Positions 46,701-58,391 of a DNA stretch of 64,000 bases are shown here, piece after piece. The notes under the pieces are model-generated. The model was not told the origin of the DNA. It made no database searches and worked only from the letters and a program-made list of their open reading frames with translations. This DNA comes from Acanthacorydalis orientalis (Eukaryota; Arthropoda; Insecta; Megaloptera; Corydalidae). The translations under genes were made by a program, and so were the position numbers. Numbering within the stretch: the first letter of the stretch is position 1; each line of letters opens with the position of its first letter. The DNA lies in the NCBI GenBank assembly GCA_034766995.1, contig CM068315.1, forward strand, positions 24,241,562-24,305,561, read 5' to 3'.

Positions 46701-48315
46701 AAAATCGCTACCCTTATACTATATGTTGGAAAATAAAAAAGATGAAAATATTATATACAACAAAAAAAATATTAATGTTTTAAACTCATTCATTCTTTTT
46801 GCGCTAAGAATATTTAAAACTATACATTTTTCTACATCTTATCTCTCTGAATATGATAGAATCTCCATTAAAATGAATTAAGAAACAAACACAAATTTTT
46901 CTTGAATATTTTTGACTAAAAGAAACTGATAGATATTTAAAGTTTAGGAGTGGATCGACAACTAAGTACCTTAACACCCTTGACTAAAAAAAATTGTTAT
47001 AGTTTGTGGACTGAAAAATGAATTCAGTTGTGAAAAGATAAAGTTACTTGCCGATTTATCTAATTTTAACGATTCTGTCTTCCATTTCTAAAAATTTCTT
47101 ATATTTAACAGTTATTCCTTTTCAGAAACGTTGCTGTCCATTTTTAACTCTACATCAATAATATCAGTTATTTATCGATTTTATTTCTATTCAACCATAC
47201 GATTTACTATTCTTACCTGAAAATATATCAGATCATATTAATATGAAATTAATAAAAATCAGTCAATAAATCTGTTCAGAGTTCATGTAATAAACTATAT
47301 TGGAATGTCTTGGTCGCTTTTATCAAAAATTGAAAAATCATTTCAAGAAAATGAAACGAATTTTGTCATTCAGTTAAGTTTTAATTGCTCAACAGAAAAA
47401 ATGTATTTCTAATGATGATTTCTCTGACAAATATGTTAGTATGGAACTTGGTTGATTTCAAACACACTTGAAAGATAAAAAAAGCAACTTTAAAGAGATA
47501 TACAGATCGACAGGACTGCAATTTCTGAAATGTATTTTAAAATGGATTTTTCTTAACGTATGTTCAGCTTTTCACTATGTTGAATATTCTGTTTGACTGG
47601 TTGAGTGTCTATTACGTTTTTCTATAAATTCTACTAAATATTTATTTAAAAACATGACTCAAAATGAATTTTTTCACTTCACAAACCAGAACAGATTTAA
47701 TTGGGTGTAAACATATGTCATCGAAAAGCAGATAATTAATGGATTAATAATAATTTATGGAATATTTTTGACTAGAAATATTTTTATAGTATGTCGTTTT
47801 AAACATGAATTCATGTATGAAAACCAATTTAGTCACAATATCAGAATGTGTTCAAGTTTTTGATTAAGGAAGTAAGATTTTCAAAAAAATATATAAATTA
47901 TTATAGTTTCATTTCATAATGTAATTTTACTAGATGAAACCATTCAGAAAATTGAAGGGATTAAATAATATTTTTTAGCTGAATTCATTCACAAAACTTT
48001 TAATATTTATTATTTTATAAAAGTGTATTTTTTATCAAAACGTGTGTTTAGCAAATCTGTTAAATTTTTCAATAATATTGAGTAAATCAACACAACATAC
48101 AAACATAAATACATTTTAGGTCTAAAACTTCTGTTACTTAAAGTTTTAATATGCATATTTCTTTTCTAAACACAAACAAGTATAAAACAATGTTTTTCTA
48201 GTTATTTTTTATCTAAAAGTTTTATTTTCATAGTCAATCAGTTTTGTTTAATTTATTAAAATAATCAATTCCCTCTTTACCCTTAATTTAATATAAAATT
48301 AATATTTCATTAAGA

Positions 48316-48354
<39 letters not shown>

Positions 48355-49090
48355 AACATTTTTGACTAAAAAATGAAGATAGATATTTGAGATTTAAGGA
48401 TACGTCGAAAACTAAATTCATTAGCGCCCTTGACTAAAAGAATTTGTTAGAGTTTGTGGATTGAAAATGAATTAATTTATGAGCAGATAAAGGTCCTTGC
48501 ATATTAAATGATTCTGACTTCCATTCTCTTGTTGTTCTTCATCTTTTTAGATCATCTAAGTGTTTGTTATCCACTGCTAGTGTCATTCTCAAGTAAATGT
48601 TAAATTCGCTTCTCGAGGATCATAAAATTATTTAATATCTACCAGAGAATGGAACTTGTTAATAATCATAATGTAAAAATATATTGGACATTTTTAGAGA
48701 GTGGGAGCATAGAAGCTTTTAAATTTATAAATCTGTAAAAAAAAATTATTTGTTAAAAATGAAATTCTTTTTTAAATCAAAAATTTGAAAAAAAATTTTT
48801 GATCAAAAATGTTTAATAAAACGTTATTCATGTTTAAGAATTTTGTAGTAAAGAAAGTCTTTATTATCAGAAAAGAAGATTTAAGAAGTTCTCATATTAG
48901 ATATACGTTTTTCAAAATATGTGAATAGTTTAAAATAATTTGATAATTAGAATAAGAAAATGAAATAAATCAAAATCTATATTCGATCGATCATCTGCAA
49001 GAAATAAACAAAAGTGATGTATGGAACAATTGTGTAAATCGTTTATAAAATTCTTCATGAATATGAAATGTATTTAAAAATCGAAGGTTT
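46701..49090. repeat. Satellite-relic region without genes
   Basis: Two ~180-bp related segments lie in direct orientation at 46907-47085 and 48352-48530. Shared blocks are ATTTTTGACTAAAA, then CACCCTTGACTAAAA / CGCCCTTGACTAAAAG, AGTTTGTGGA and GATTCTGTCTTCCATT / GATTCTGACTTCCATT. Further single copies lie near 47700-47850. (TA)n at 48320-48352. Confidence 0.65.
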
Positions 49091-49404
49091 ATTAAAACCT
49101 TCTGGTTACATGCGCATGTTTGTCCGAAAATGGAAAACAGTTAATAAATATTCGTCTGTTACGTGTACGCAAAGTCATTCCATAGCAAATATATGAAAAC
49201 GTCTGCATCGATCGACTTGTGTTTTATTTTCCTGTCAGGCTCGACACAATGTGTTAGGCATCCACAGGTAAAAGGTGTTTTTCCTGCGTAAGGTTGTTTC
49301 CCTTAAGTTCAATGAACTGTTATTACAAAATATGATCGGTAGTGTTAGGTGACAAAAATAAATGTGTGAAAAGTCGCAGTTCTGTATCAGATTTATTATT
49401 AAAT
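49091..49404 (+). promoter_or_regulatory. Probable promoter and 5' UTR region of gene C
   Basis: GC rises sharply here compared with both sides. The ATG at 49405 lies within AAATATGGAT. A possible 5' UTR donor (ATCCACAG|GTAAAAGG) lies near 49268. No TATA box at a proper distance was identified, so the start site is not fixed. Confidence 0.45.
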
Positions 49405-49433
49405 ATGGATAACGGCGATAACGAAACTGAAAC
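49405..49433 (+). CDS. First coding exon of unrecognised gene C
   Basis: ATG followed by DNGDNETE and two bases (AC) before a strong donor (GAAAC|GTAAGT). It ends in phase 2, which fits the exon at 54720 beginning with one base. The N-terminus is acidic. An exon this short was accepted only because of the consensus donor, the matching phase and the GC-rich upstream region. Confidence 0.6.
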
Positions 49434-50526
49434 GTAAGTTAACAGCTTTTTCTCAAAACGCACGGTTATTTAAATTAACGAGCTGAATTCAATCATACTC
49501 AGAAAATGTTATTTTTAATTATTAAAAAAATAAGTTAATTAATAATGATTTATATTTTGTATTTTTCAACTATTGTTTTTGAATTTAATGTTTAAAGCAA
49601 GAATGAAACAATAAGTACTAATAATTTATCTATATCAAAACTTTAGCATGGTCTTTTTTCATTTAAAAAAATTCTTATTGATAAAACCAATTTTATTGTC
49701 AAATACAGTCAAAATAAATGTATTTGTTTATATTCTAAATAAAGTTTATAAGATATCAATGTTATGAAAAAAGTATGAAAATTTAAGAATCTAGATTGAA
49801 ATGATTTTTTTATTTAGTGTTCTCTAAATAGAAACGAACTTGTATTCAACATTTAATCTGAGAAAATAATGTCTTGATGAATAAATTGATCATTTTGATT
49901 CTTAATAATTTTTTTAACACTCAGAAATAATTTCGATTAAAACTCTCTAATAATATGAACAAAATACAACATGTATTAAAATCGTTAAAAAAGTGTACTT
50001 GTTATTTCTTTGTCTAAAAAATATCATCAGGACTAAAAAAATATATTAGCTTATATAATAAAGGTTCTGTTTACAAAGTTCATAACCAAATTAATATTTC
50101 ATAAACATTTCAGCATATATTTATTTTATTCTAAACATATTTAGCAAGTATTAACTTGTTAGTTAGTCGATTTTCATTAGTATTTAAAAAAAAAAAACAA
50201 TTTTAAAATCTGATTATTGTTAGAGTGTAAATTATTTTACAATAATTTCTCATATTGTTTTTCTCTTATCAAAAATGTCGTTTATTATAAAATCTATTTC
50301 GTTTTTAAACACAATGTTCTCTTCCTACATTATTGGGACATATAATTTTTGAAATATTTTTTTATACAATGGATAATTATTGAAGAGTAGCTAGGAATAA
50401 AATTACTGATATGTATCTTCATACCAGTTTATTGAAAAGGAAAATAAATTATTTATTACAATTCAAATACTTCAGAATTAAAAAGTCGATGTATGTCTTA
50501 CAAATACCTTCACATTTATAATAATA

Positions 50527-50559
50527 TAATATATATATATATATATATATTTACTCAGC

Positions 50560-50597
<38 letters not shown>

Positions 50598-50599
50598 AT
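50527..50599. repeat. (TA)n(GA)n compound microsatellite
   Basis: (TA)n, a TTACTCAGCAA break, (TA)n again, then (GA)n. Confidence 0.95.
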
Positions 50600-52204
50600 G
50601 AAATAGTTTTTTTTAAAAATAATAAATACATCTTTAACAATATGTACATTCTTTTCAAACTGTTTTGTACAACATGTACAACATTTATGTTTCTTCCATT
50701 TAATATTTTAACTAGATTGTATTTATTTCTTATCTATACATAAATATAGATTTGAATCTTTAAAGTTAATACATAAAGAGCTTGATATATAAATAATGTA
50801 TAGATTTGGATATTGTGCTTTATTATTTCTATGCTACAATTTCAGATTTAATATTTTTCAAACAGTCGAATATTCTTTTTTAAAATTAATGAGTATTAGA
50901 GGCAAAAACTAATAATGATAGATAAATAAAAACGTATTAAATATACAAATAACTGGATTATAATCGAATGTTAAGTTTGGAAACATATCTTACCTTCTTA
51001 GTATTTAAATTATTTTCAGTTATAAAGAATGTTTTCGTTTCTTGTACAATTAACTGATAAGTTATATATCAATAATGTCATTTGATTTGTCAATCAGTTT
51101 TCACTATTTGTCGTTTGAATAAAAACATGTTTGAAAAATTATATTTTCTGAGAATCTTATAAAAGAATATTTAGATAAAAGGATATTATTTTCTAGAAAA
51201 TTGATTTTATAGAAGGGATATACTCTGAAGAAAGGAGAAAATAAAATTTAAAATTATTATAACAATTATTTTATACTTCAACATCTCTAAATATTTATAT
51301 AATTATCAAAGTATGTTTTTATATCTCTTATCCTGTTACTGTCGGTGTTCCTTATGGATCAGCTGTGTTCTTTACTACTGGTTTATGTTAGAAAAAAAAA
51401 TAAGAGATATATAAATTTTATTCGAACTAAATAACTTGAGAACTGAAAAAATAGGTGCTGGAAACATTTTAAATAAAAAAATTAATAATTTAATATGAAC
51501 AGAATTTATAAATTTGTACCACAAAACAATAAAATTCATTTTTACAAATAACTCCTTTTTTCGTCCTACAAATCATATCAAACGTTTTCGGTGAAAAATG
51601 TTCAAAAATTTTATTAAACATTAAATATTTTTGTTCGGAAAAACTTTGAACTAGTTTATGAGATTAAAGAGAATTAATTTGTGAAATTAAATTTTTGATT
51701 AAGTTCTCTGAACTTTATAAAATTTTATAGAAACCATTCGTTATTTGTTAATAATAATTTATTATTGAAAAATATAAAAAATAAATTCATCGAACGAGAC
51801 ATATATCATTATAACATTCTATAAAATTTTGTTAGATCATACCTCATTTTAAAATTAACATAAGTACCATATTTTTTATAATAATTGAAATATCATTTAT
51901 TTCTATTTTTGACAATAAGAAAATTGGTATTTTCTACAAGAAAAACATATTTAAATCTAAGTAGAAAATTAATAACTGCAGTTATTATTGCTAACATTGG
52001 TCGAATTATTAAAAAAGTATTTTTTTTATCTTCAATCTGTAGTACGAATTTGTGAAAAACGTGTACATAAATATATAAATAAACATATGTAATATACTAT
52101 TGGAATTTTCTTGCATATATTATGATTATTTTAATAATAACAACTTTCAATACTAATAAAACCAATATGTGTACTAATTAGAGTTTAGTACATTAACATC
52201 TCTC

Positions 52205-52208
52205 TATG

Positions 52209-52274
<66 letters not shown>

Positions 52275-52275
52275 T
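52205..52275. repeat. (CT)n(TA)n compound microsatellite
   Basis: CT run, then TA run, then ACATATACATATAT. This is the reverse-complement order of the tract at 50527. Confidence 0.95.
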
Positions 52276-52414
52276 ATACTTCTAATTAAAATGTTCAAAA
52301 TTGTAACTGACTGCATTTGAATTAAATAATTGTATAGCATTAACAAGTATGTAACAAATTACTTATTAAATCCCATAACATTAAATATTTAATACATTTA
52401 ATGTTTTTTCACGC

Positions 52415-52419
<5 letters not shown>

Positions 52420-52464
<45 letters not shown>
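52420..52464. repeat. (TA)n microsatellite
   Basis: TA run following CATATATACA. Confidence 0.96.
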
Positions 52465-52466
<2 letters not shown>

Positions 52467-52596
52467 GTATTAAAAGTAATCAATCATTTACTTAAACACC
52501 TAAATATGTAAAATTATCGCCTTGATGTTTCAATGATTGATGGTTTTTTATAAAATTAAAGCCTGAAAAAGCAGCGTAATGTTTTTTTACTATTTA

Positions 52597-52662
52597 TATC
52601 TATCTATCTATCTTTAAACCTTTATTTATATATATATATTGATAGATAGATAGATAGATTAG
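52597..52662. repeat. (TATC)n / (GATA)n inverted pair
   Basis: TATCTATCTATCTATC, about 28 bp of A/T, then GATAGATAGATAGATAGAT. The two tracts are complementary and could form a hairpin. Confidence 0.9.
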
Positions 52663-52794
52663 GTAGAGGGGATGTTGGGGGTAGAAGAAAAATGAATGCC
52701 TGTTTGTGTCTGTGATGTAAAAAAAATTATTTTTGTTCTATTTATATAAAATACTATTTATATAACTCTTAAAGAAATTGTGTTCAAAATGATT

Positions 52795-53215
52795 AGGTGC
52801 ACAAATTAATTCGGTGCGTTATTTAATAGAAAATGAATGTTTATTTAGGGAAAAATGGAATACATATCAATCTTATAAATATCACCGATTATTTTTTATA
52901 ACTTTGCTCCATCTGTCAGGTAACTGATGGTCCCTTTTTGAAAAAACTATAACGGTTTTGAGTCAATGAAGTCATAATGTTTTTTCGGATCTCTTCCACT
53001 ATTTTAGCATTTTTTTACATGTTTTATGCGTGAAAACAGCTTTCCTTAAAATTAAACAACATTATTCCCGCGTTTCAGCAAAATTTTTTCCAACTGGAAT
53101 GCAAAAAGTACGCAATGCTACTTTTGATATTTGAGTGATTGATATGTTACTTTTCGGACGCCATCGTGTTCATTATTATTTGGTGAGGTTATGCTTAGAA
53201 CTATATTGATCGTGC
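52795..53215 (-). mobile_element. Copy 2 of a mariner-derived repeat
   Basis: Left end AGGTGCACAAATTAATTCGG. On the minus strand a C-terminal mariner tail (GIRQLPDRW-like, IENNG-like) is followed upstream by DSKP and the conserved EHDGVR block. It is collinear with 54122-54480 and, apart from the insertion, with 30004-30730. No right terminal repeat was found, so it is a truncated or unusual non-autonomous family. Confidence 0.65.
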
Positions 53216-53237
53216 CCTTATTTTTATAAAATATCTT

Positions 53238-53834
<597 letters not shown>

Positions 53835-54121
53835 GACCATAACAATATTTAGTTTCCCTATGAAACACAAAAATGGATTACACATTGATTTAGTAATCAT
53901 TTTGATGCTGATGACCTCATTATTCAAGTACAAAAAATCTCCTTTGAATTAGAATTTTTTTGTGATTTTCGGATATATAAGTATGAAAAATTGTTATGTA
54001 AAATTGAATTTGATAAATAAAAACCATTTTTCATAATTTTAAGATTTATTGTTTGTTTATATTTGAACTTTATTTATAAGAAAATATATTGATAGATTAA
54101 ATAATATTAATTTTACAAATT

Positions 54122-54480
54122 CATTAGGTGCTTGTTTAATAGAATATGAATAGAAAAATGAAATACGTTTCAATTTTCAAAATATCGCCGAGTATTTTAT
54201 ATAAATTTGCTCCATCTGTTAAATAACTGACGAATCCCTTGTCGAAAAAAGATGTCGGTTTCGAGTCGATGAAGTCCTAATACATTTTCGAATCTCTTCC
54301 GCTGTTTAAGCTCTTTTTTGCATGTTGTATGCATCACAACACCTTCCTCTAAAGCTAAACTAATTATTCCTGCGGATTTAGTAAATCTTTTTTTTGAACC
54401 CGATGGCAAAAAGTATGCAATACTGCTTATCTGACGCATTTGTATTCATTCTATAAGGTTATGCCAACTGCTTGAACAAG
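54122..54480 (-). mobile_element. Copy 3 of a mariner-derived repeat
   Basis: The minus strand reads RQISSIAYFLPSGSKKRF, MHTTCKKELKQRKRFENV, then GLHRLETDIFFRQGIRQLFN and RWSKFI. The last part is the mariner C-terminus (usually GI.KLPDRW.K.I). It is 5'-truncated relative to 52795. Confidence 0.65.
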
Positions 54481-54719
54481 ATAGACAGCGTTTTTAAATG
54501 TTAAGTTTGGCACTTGAAAATCCTAAAACGACAAGAAAACATTTTAATTTAAAATAAAGTTATAATTGACTCAATTTCAAGTCACAGAATTATTTTTTTC
54601 ATCTAATATTTATTAAATCAGATATGCGACGAAGAACAATATAAAATAAAAAAATTATACAATTTATATCAATTAAACATTTGTAGATTTATATAAACTA
54701 CACATATTTCTTGTTGTAG

Positions 54720-54807
54720 ATCTAAAATTCCTTATAAATTAAAAACGTCACTGTCAGAGAGTTCTTTTAATAAAATTACAGACGGTTTATTAAAATTAAT
54801 AGTACAG
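54720..54807 (+). CDS. Second coding exon of gene C
   Basis: Acceptor TTTCTTGTTGTAG and donor AGTACAG|GTAAGA frame 88 bp with only one open phase. One base completes the codon from exon 1 (giving Thr), then come 29 codons, SKIPYKLKTSLSESSFNKIT then DGLLKLIVQ. It ends in phase 0. The next known exon (57325) needs a phase-1 donor, so at least one exon between them is still missing. Confidence 0.75.
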
Positions 54808-55780
54808 GTAAGAAAAAAGTTACATTTTATTAAAACATCTTTTGTGTGATTAAAATTGTATGTTTTTATACCTGTGGTTCCGTTCGTACATTGCCCTGTT
54901 TGTCTTTGTTCTTTTGGGTCAGATGTCTGTTCTCTATTTTTTAAGTTTTATCCTTGGACAGATGTTGAACAATCTTCTAAGAATGACACTTGTGCTGAAA
55001 CTACTAGTGGAAAACAGACAAATGATTTAAAAAATTAAAGATCAACAAGGCAACATTTTTTTGTGTGATTGCTTTAATTTTCGAGTTGTCATTTTATTAG
55101 TTTTCATTTTTTTGCACAGATAATATACTGTATTAGATCGAATATAAAACAACTCTTATTATAAGAAGATTCTCGGTTTTTTTTTAAAAAACAAATCAAG
55201 AAAAAAAGATTATTTTATGGCTCTGATTATAAGACAACACATAGTTTTTCTTAAATAAAACGATCAAGAAATTTTTATTACGTTTTAATAGAAAGTAATA
55301 TTTACAGAAATTATACAAATACATATTTAAAACGCGTACAGTGGCGTGCTAGCTTGAACTTCTTAAGATCCGAATATAAGACGACCCTTGTTTCTTAATG
55401 AGAATCTGTGGAAAAATCGTTTTATATTCGGGATAATGCGGTAATTAACTTGTAATCTAATTAATTTTAATTATTTTATGTATAAAAGAATGAAAGTACT
55501 AGCTAATAAGAAGTAAGAAAATTAATGAATCAACAATGATAAAGCATTTTTTTTAAAAAAATAGGATTCATTGACCATGAATCTTTATAATATATTAATC
55601 ACATTTCAGATTTCATTATTGTTTTTCAGTTAGTAACAAATCAATGCATGAAAACATTATAAATAGTTCGAATATTTATTAGAATGAAGTATTGTATTTT
55701 TTGTAACATTTGTCGATTTGTAACACCACTGTAGAATATTTTGTGTTAATATGTATGTTCGTATATAAATACTAAAATAT
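54808..55780. other. Gene C intron with a doubtful exon
   Basis: An acceptor-like TATCCTTGGACAG ends at 54961. The sequence after it is open in two frames. One (VEQSSKNDTCAETTSGKQTN…) looks protein-like but is in the wrong phase for exon 2. The other is in phase but hydrophobic and stops after 22 codons. Neither reaches a GT donor. No other candidate was found. Confidence 0.4.
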
Positions 55781-55907
55781 TGGGCCATCCCATAAGTAAT
55801 GTGGGAATAGATGTCCTGTTTTATCAGCTCCTCCAGTTGAATGAAACTGTCTCTGCTGAAAAATATGGTCGTCAATGGAATCAATTGTCTGAATCTCTTA
55901 CATATTA
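55781..55907 (+). pseudogene. Mariner fragment preceding a nested mariner
   Basis: It begins with a mariner-type end (TTGGGCCATCCCATAAGTAA) and runs straight into a middle piece of transposase on plus: DVLFYQLLQLNETVSAEKYG, then RQWNQLSES. It breaks at TA 55906-55907, where the next mariner starts. The block and break correspond to 42620-42725. Confidence 0.75.
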
Positions 55908-57257
55908 TTGGATCATCGCATAAGTATGCAGTTTTTTAAATAGTTTTTTTAACAGCAAAAAAAAATTGACGTTTTAATTTTGACCAAAAATTTAGTTTCC
56001 GTTATTATTTACAACTTTTTCCTCACCTTGATCTTACATTTTTAATACTCCGACGATAAAACTTTTTGTGTTTTCCATTAAAGAAAAAGTCGAGCTCCGT
56101 TCGAATATCCCTTTCTGTATTAAGCCGTTTTCCATTAATGTGATTTTGGAGACTTCGGAATAGACGATAATTCAATGGTGCTACGTCAGGGGAATATGGT
56201 GGTCGATTCATATCTTCTCATTCGAATTGCCTCAGTTTTTGGAGAGTTTTGCGTTCTGTGTGTGGGTGGGAGTTGTTAAAACTTAAAAAATATGCATTTT
56301 CTTTTTTTCTTCTGGCCGTTTTTCATCGATTGATTGTTTTAATCTTACCAGTTGTTCACACTACAACTGATTTGTAATGGTTCGATTCTCTAGTAGTAGT
56401 GCGTAATGGATAATTCATTCCATATTCCACCAAACAGACAACATAACCTTTATTGGATGAAGCACTCGTTTGGAAATTGAAGATGGTGTTTCGTTGCGGT
56501 CGACCAATTATTTTTTATTTAATATTGTTATAGATAATCCATTTTTTATCCCTAATAACAATTCTATTCAGAGACGGATCATTTTGGCAATCGGCATATA
56601 TGATATGTGCAAATATCCACATGGTATTTTAAATTAACGTCCAATAACTCGTATGGAATCCACTTATCCAGCTTAGAAACCATACCGATCATTTTCAGCT
56701 ACTGATGAATAGTTGAATGCGTTGATTGGAGCATCTTGGCTAATTCTTTTACCGTTGAACTAGAATTTTGTTCCACAAGTGTTCGCAGGACCAAACTTTT
56801 GAAGACATCCTGACCTTTTGTAATCTTCAAGGCTGTAGTTCCCGAATCAAATTCGTTGAAACCATTTTGTCCTTGGATAAAACTAATAACATCTGAACTA
56901 TATGTTAGTAAGTTATTGGGGTTTTATGGCGCTTCGACAGCTAACATCATTAGAGCCCGAGCTGAACCATAAATTTCTCAGTTTTTTCAGTGGAATTGTA
57001 GCCTTGTTGTCATGATGAAACTCCCAAAGCAAAACATACCTAATATGCTCTTTTAACACTTCCATATTAACTCATATTATTTTTCTTGTAAATTTGCGTG
57101 ATCACTGTTAATCTTCCACGATAAGACTGAGAAAACCAAATATACAATTGAACACCAAATTGCAATGAGCACCATATGATATTCCAATAATTGCAAAGAA
57201 TTTCATCATCGATTTTCACCTATATGAAATTACCGCATTACTTATGGGATAACCAAA
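55908..57257 (-). mobile_element. Decayed mariner (1,350 bp) in a gene C intron
   Basis: TA-flanked ends TTGGATCATCGCATAAGTAT and (right, inward) TTGGTTATCCCATAAGTAAT. The best piece, minus strand 56211-56023, reads NRPPYSPDVAPLNYRLFRSL, then QNHINGKRLNTERDIRTELD and FFFNGKHKKFY. It keeps PPYSPD but has N for the usual D/S before Y. The N-terminal part near 56700-56880 shows HTH remnants. It contains a 59-bp mini-insertion at 56903-56961 that its sister copy at 42726-43970 lacks. Confidence 0.88.
56903..56961 (+). mobile_element. 59-bp mini-insertion with 10-bp target duplication
   Basis: TGTTAGTAAGTTATTGGGGT…CATTAGAGCCCGAG sits between CTGAACTATA (56893-56902) and CTGAACCATA (56962-56971). 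The sister mariner (near 43670) reads CTGAACTATAAATTCCC without it, giving an empty site. Related modules occur at 20484-20540 and, inverted, at 34041-34090. Confidence 0.82.
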
Positions 57258-57324
57258 TAGTAAAGATAATTTGACAATATTTCATTGTTAGTATGATATA
57301 TTAAAATCTGTATATAGTTTTTAG

Positions 57325-58271
57325 CATGCAATAATTTTACGAAAACCTTAAAAACATTCCAAGAAGAATGCGAGGAAATAGGATTGAAATATTTCACGCG
57401 CGCCTATTCGGCACCTATAATAGGCCGCGCAAAGCAGCTCAACCCATATATATTCCCGTTAAAAATGATCGAACGTAAATCTGTCGAATCACTAAACATC
57501 CAAACACAAGAAGAAGCTGTAGTTGAAACAGACCAGGAACTAATAAACGAATCCGTTTCGCGAGATCCAGTTCCAGAAATCATTGTCAAAGAAGTGGCTT
57601 CCGTTGAACATAGCATTAAAGAAAAAGAGTGTCTCGTGAAAGAAGTACGGTCGAAAGAATACATAACTGTCGCGACAACGTACCGAGAACCTGAAAATAA
57701 AGATGACTCGTTTGTCGAAGTAACTAAACTCGTCACAAAAGAAAAAGAAGTGACTAAATCGGAAGTTTGGTACGCGGATTCAGTGACGAACGGTTTCGGT
57801 ACGAACTTAAGCGACATCACTGAAGAAATACCTGGCACTGCCTCGACAGATATTTTATTGATAGAGGATTCGAGTTCTCTGAGGCAAGTCGAAGAAGCTT
57901 CCACGAGATTAGCGTCGGATGGATCCGACTCTAGGATCAACGACTGGGACAAATATAGTACTGAAGATGGTAAAGATTTGTCTGAAACGGATATCGACCG
58001 GTCTGAGAAAGTGGTCACCGAAAAGGCGGTGAAGAATATCGTACAAACGTTCGCAAATGTCGGCAATCAGTTCGGTTCAAAATTGTTTCTGAATGATAAT
58101 AATACACTCGAACAAACTGATGATACCAGGTCGTTTATTTCGGACACGGCGAGTCTTTACAAAGAAAGCAACACTGATGAACCGTTAATCAGTGCAGATG
58201 AAATGAATATCGTAGCGTATACTGGAAAAGTTGATAGCAATGAAATTGAAAATCAAAATGAAGATAATCAG
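57325..58271 (+). CDS. Large internal exon of gene C
   Basis: Acceptor TATATAGTTTTTAG at 57311-57324 and donor AATCAG|GTAAAG at 58272 frame 947 bp. Two bases complete a split codon, then 315 open codons follow, far longer than chance in this AT-rich DNA and clearly richer in GC. The start is basic and aromatic (TFQEECEEIGLKYFTRAYSA, then PIIGRAKQLNPYIFPLKMIE). The rest is hydrophilic and acidic, rich in Glu, Asp, Ser, Thr and Lys with no Cys pattern, signal or membrane segment. It looks like a disordered linker protein. No known domain was recognised. The opposite strand is also open over 220 codons, as expected from the composition. Confidence 0.9.
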
Positions 58272-58330
58272 GTAAAGCAATCGTCATTTTTTTCAGTTGC
58301 ATAACAGGATTCGGTTAAAGTTATATAAGT

Positions 58331-58361
<31 letters not shown>

Positions 58362-58391
58362 TTTTTTAATTATGTTAAAAGATTGATCGTA
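58272..58391. other. Start of gene C intron with (TA)n
   Basis: Donor-proximal intron sequence with a TA tract at 58328-58358, before the mariner dimer. Confidence 0.8.

Larger units (their letters stand above)
49434..52790. other. First intron of gene C; repeats only
   Basis: AT-rich with TA tracts and a satellite relic near 51535-51710 (TTTTTACAAATAACTCCTTT; AGAGAATTAATTTGTGAAAT). No exon pair was found in it. Confidence 0.6.

Noticed and set aside
50527..52275. The (TA)(GA) and (CT)(TA) tracts as arms of an inverted duplication.
   Set aside because: Sequence next to the two tracts does not match when reversed; only the simple repeats agree.
54962..55038. An exon of gene C starting VEQSSKNDTCAETT….
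   Set aside because: The frame that looks protein-like does not fit the phase-0 donor at 54807 and no donor follows.
57404..58066. A 220-codon minus-strand open frame.
   Set aside because: It is the antisense of the 57325-58271 exon, which has proper splice sites and phase links; stops are rare on the opposite strand because of codon composition.
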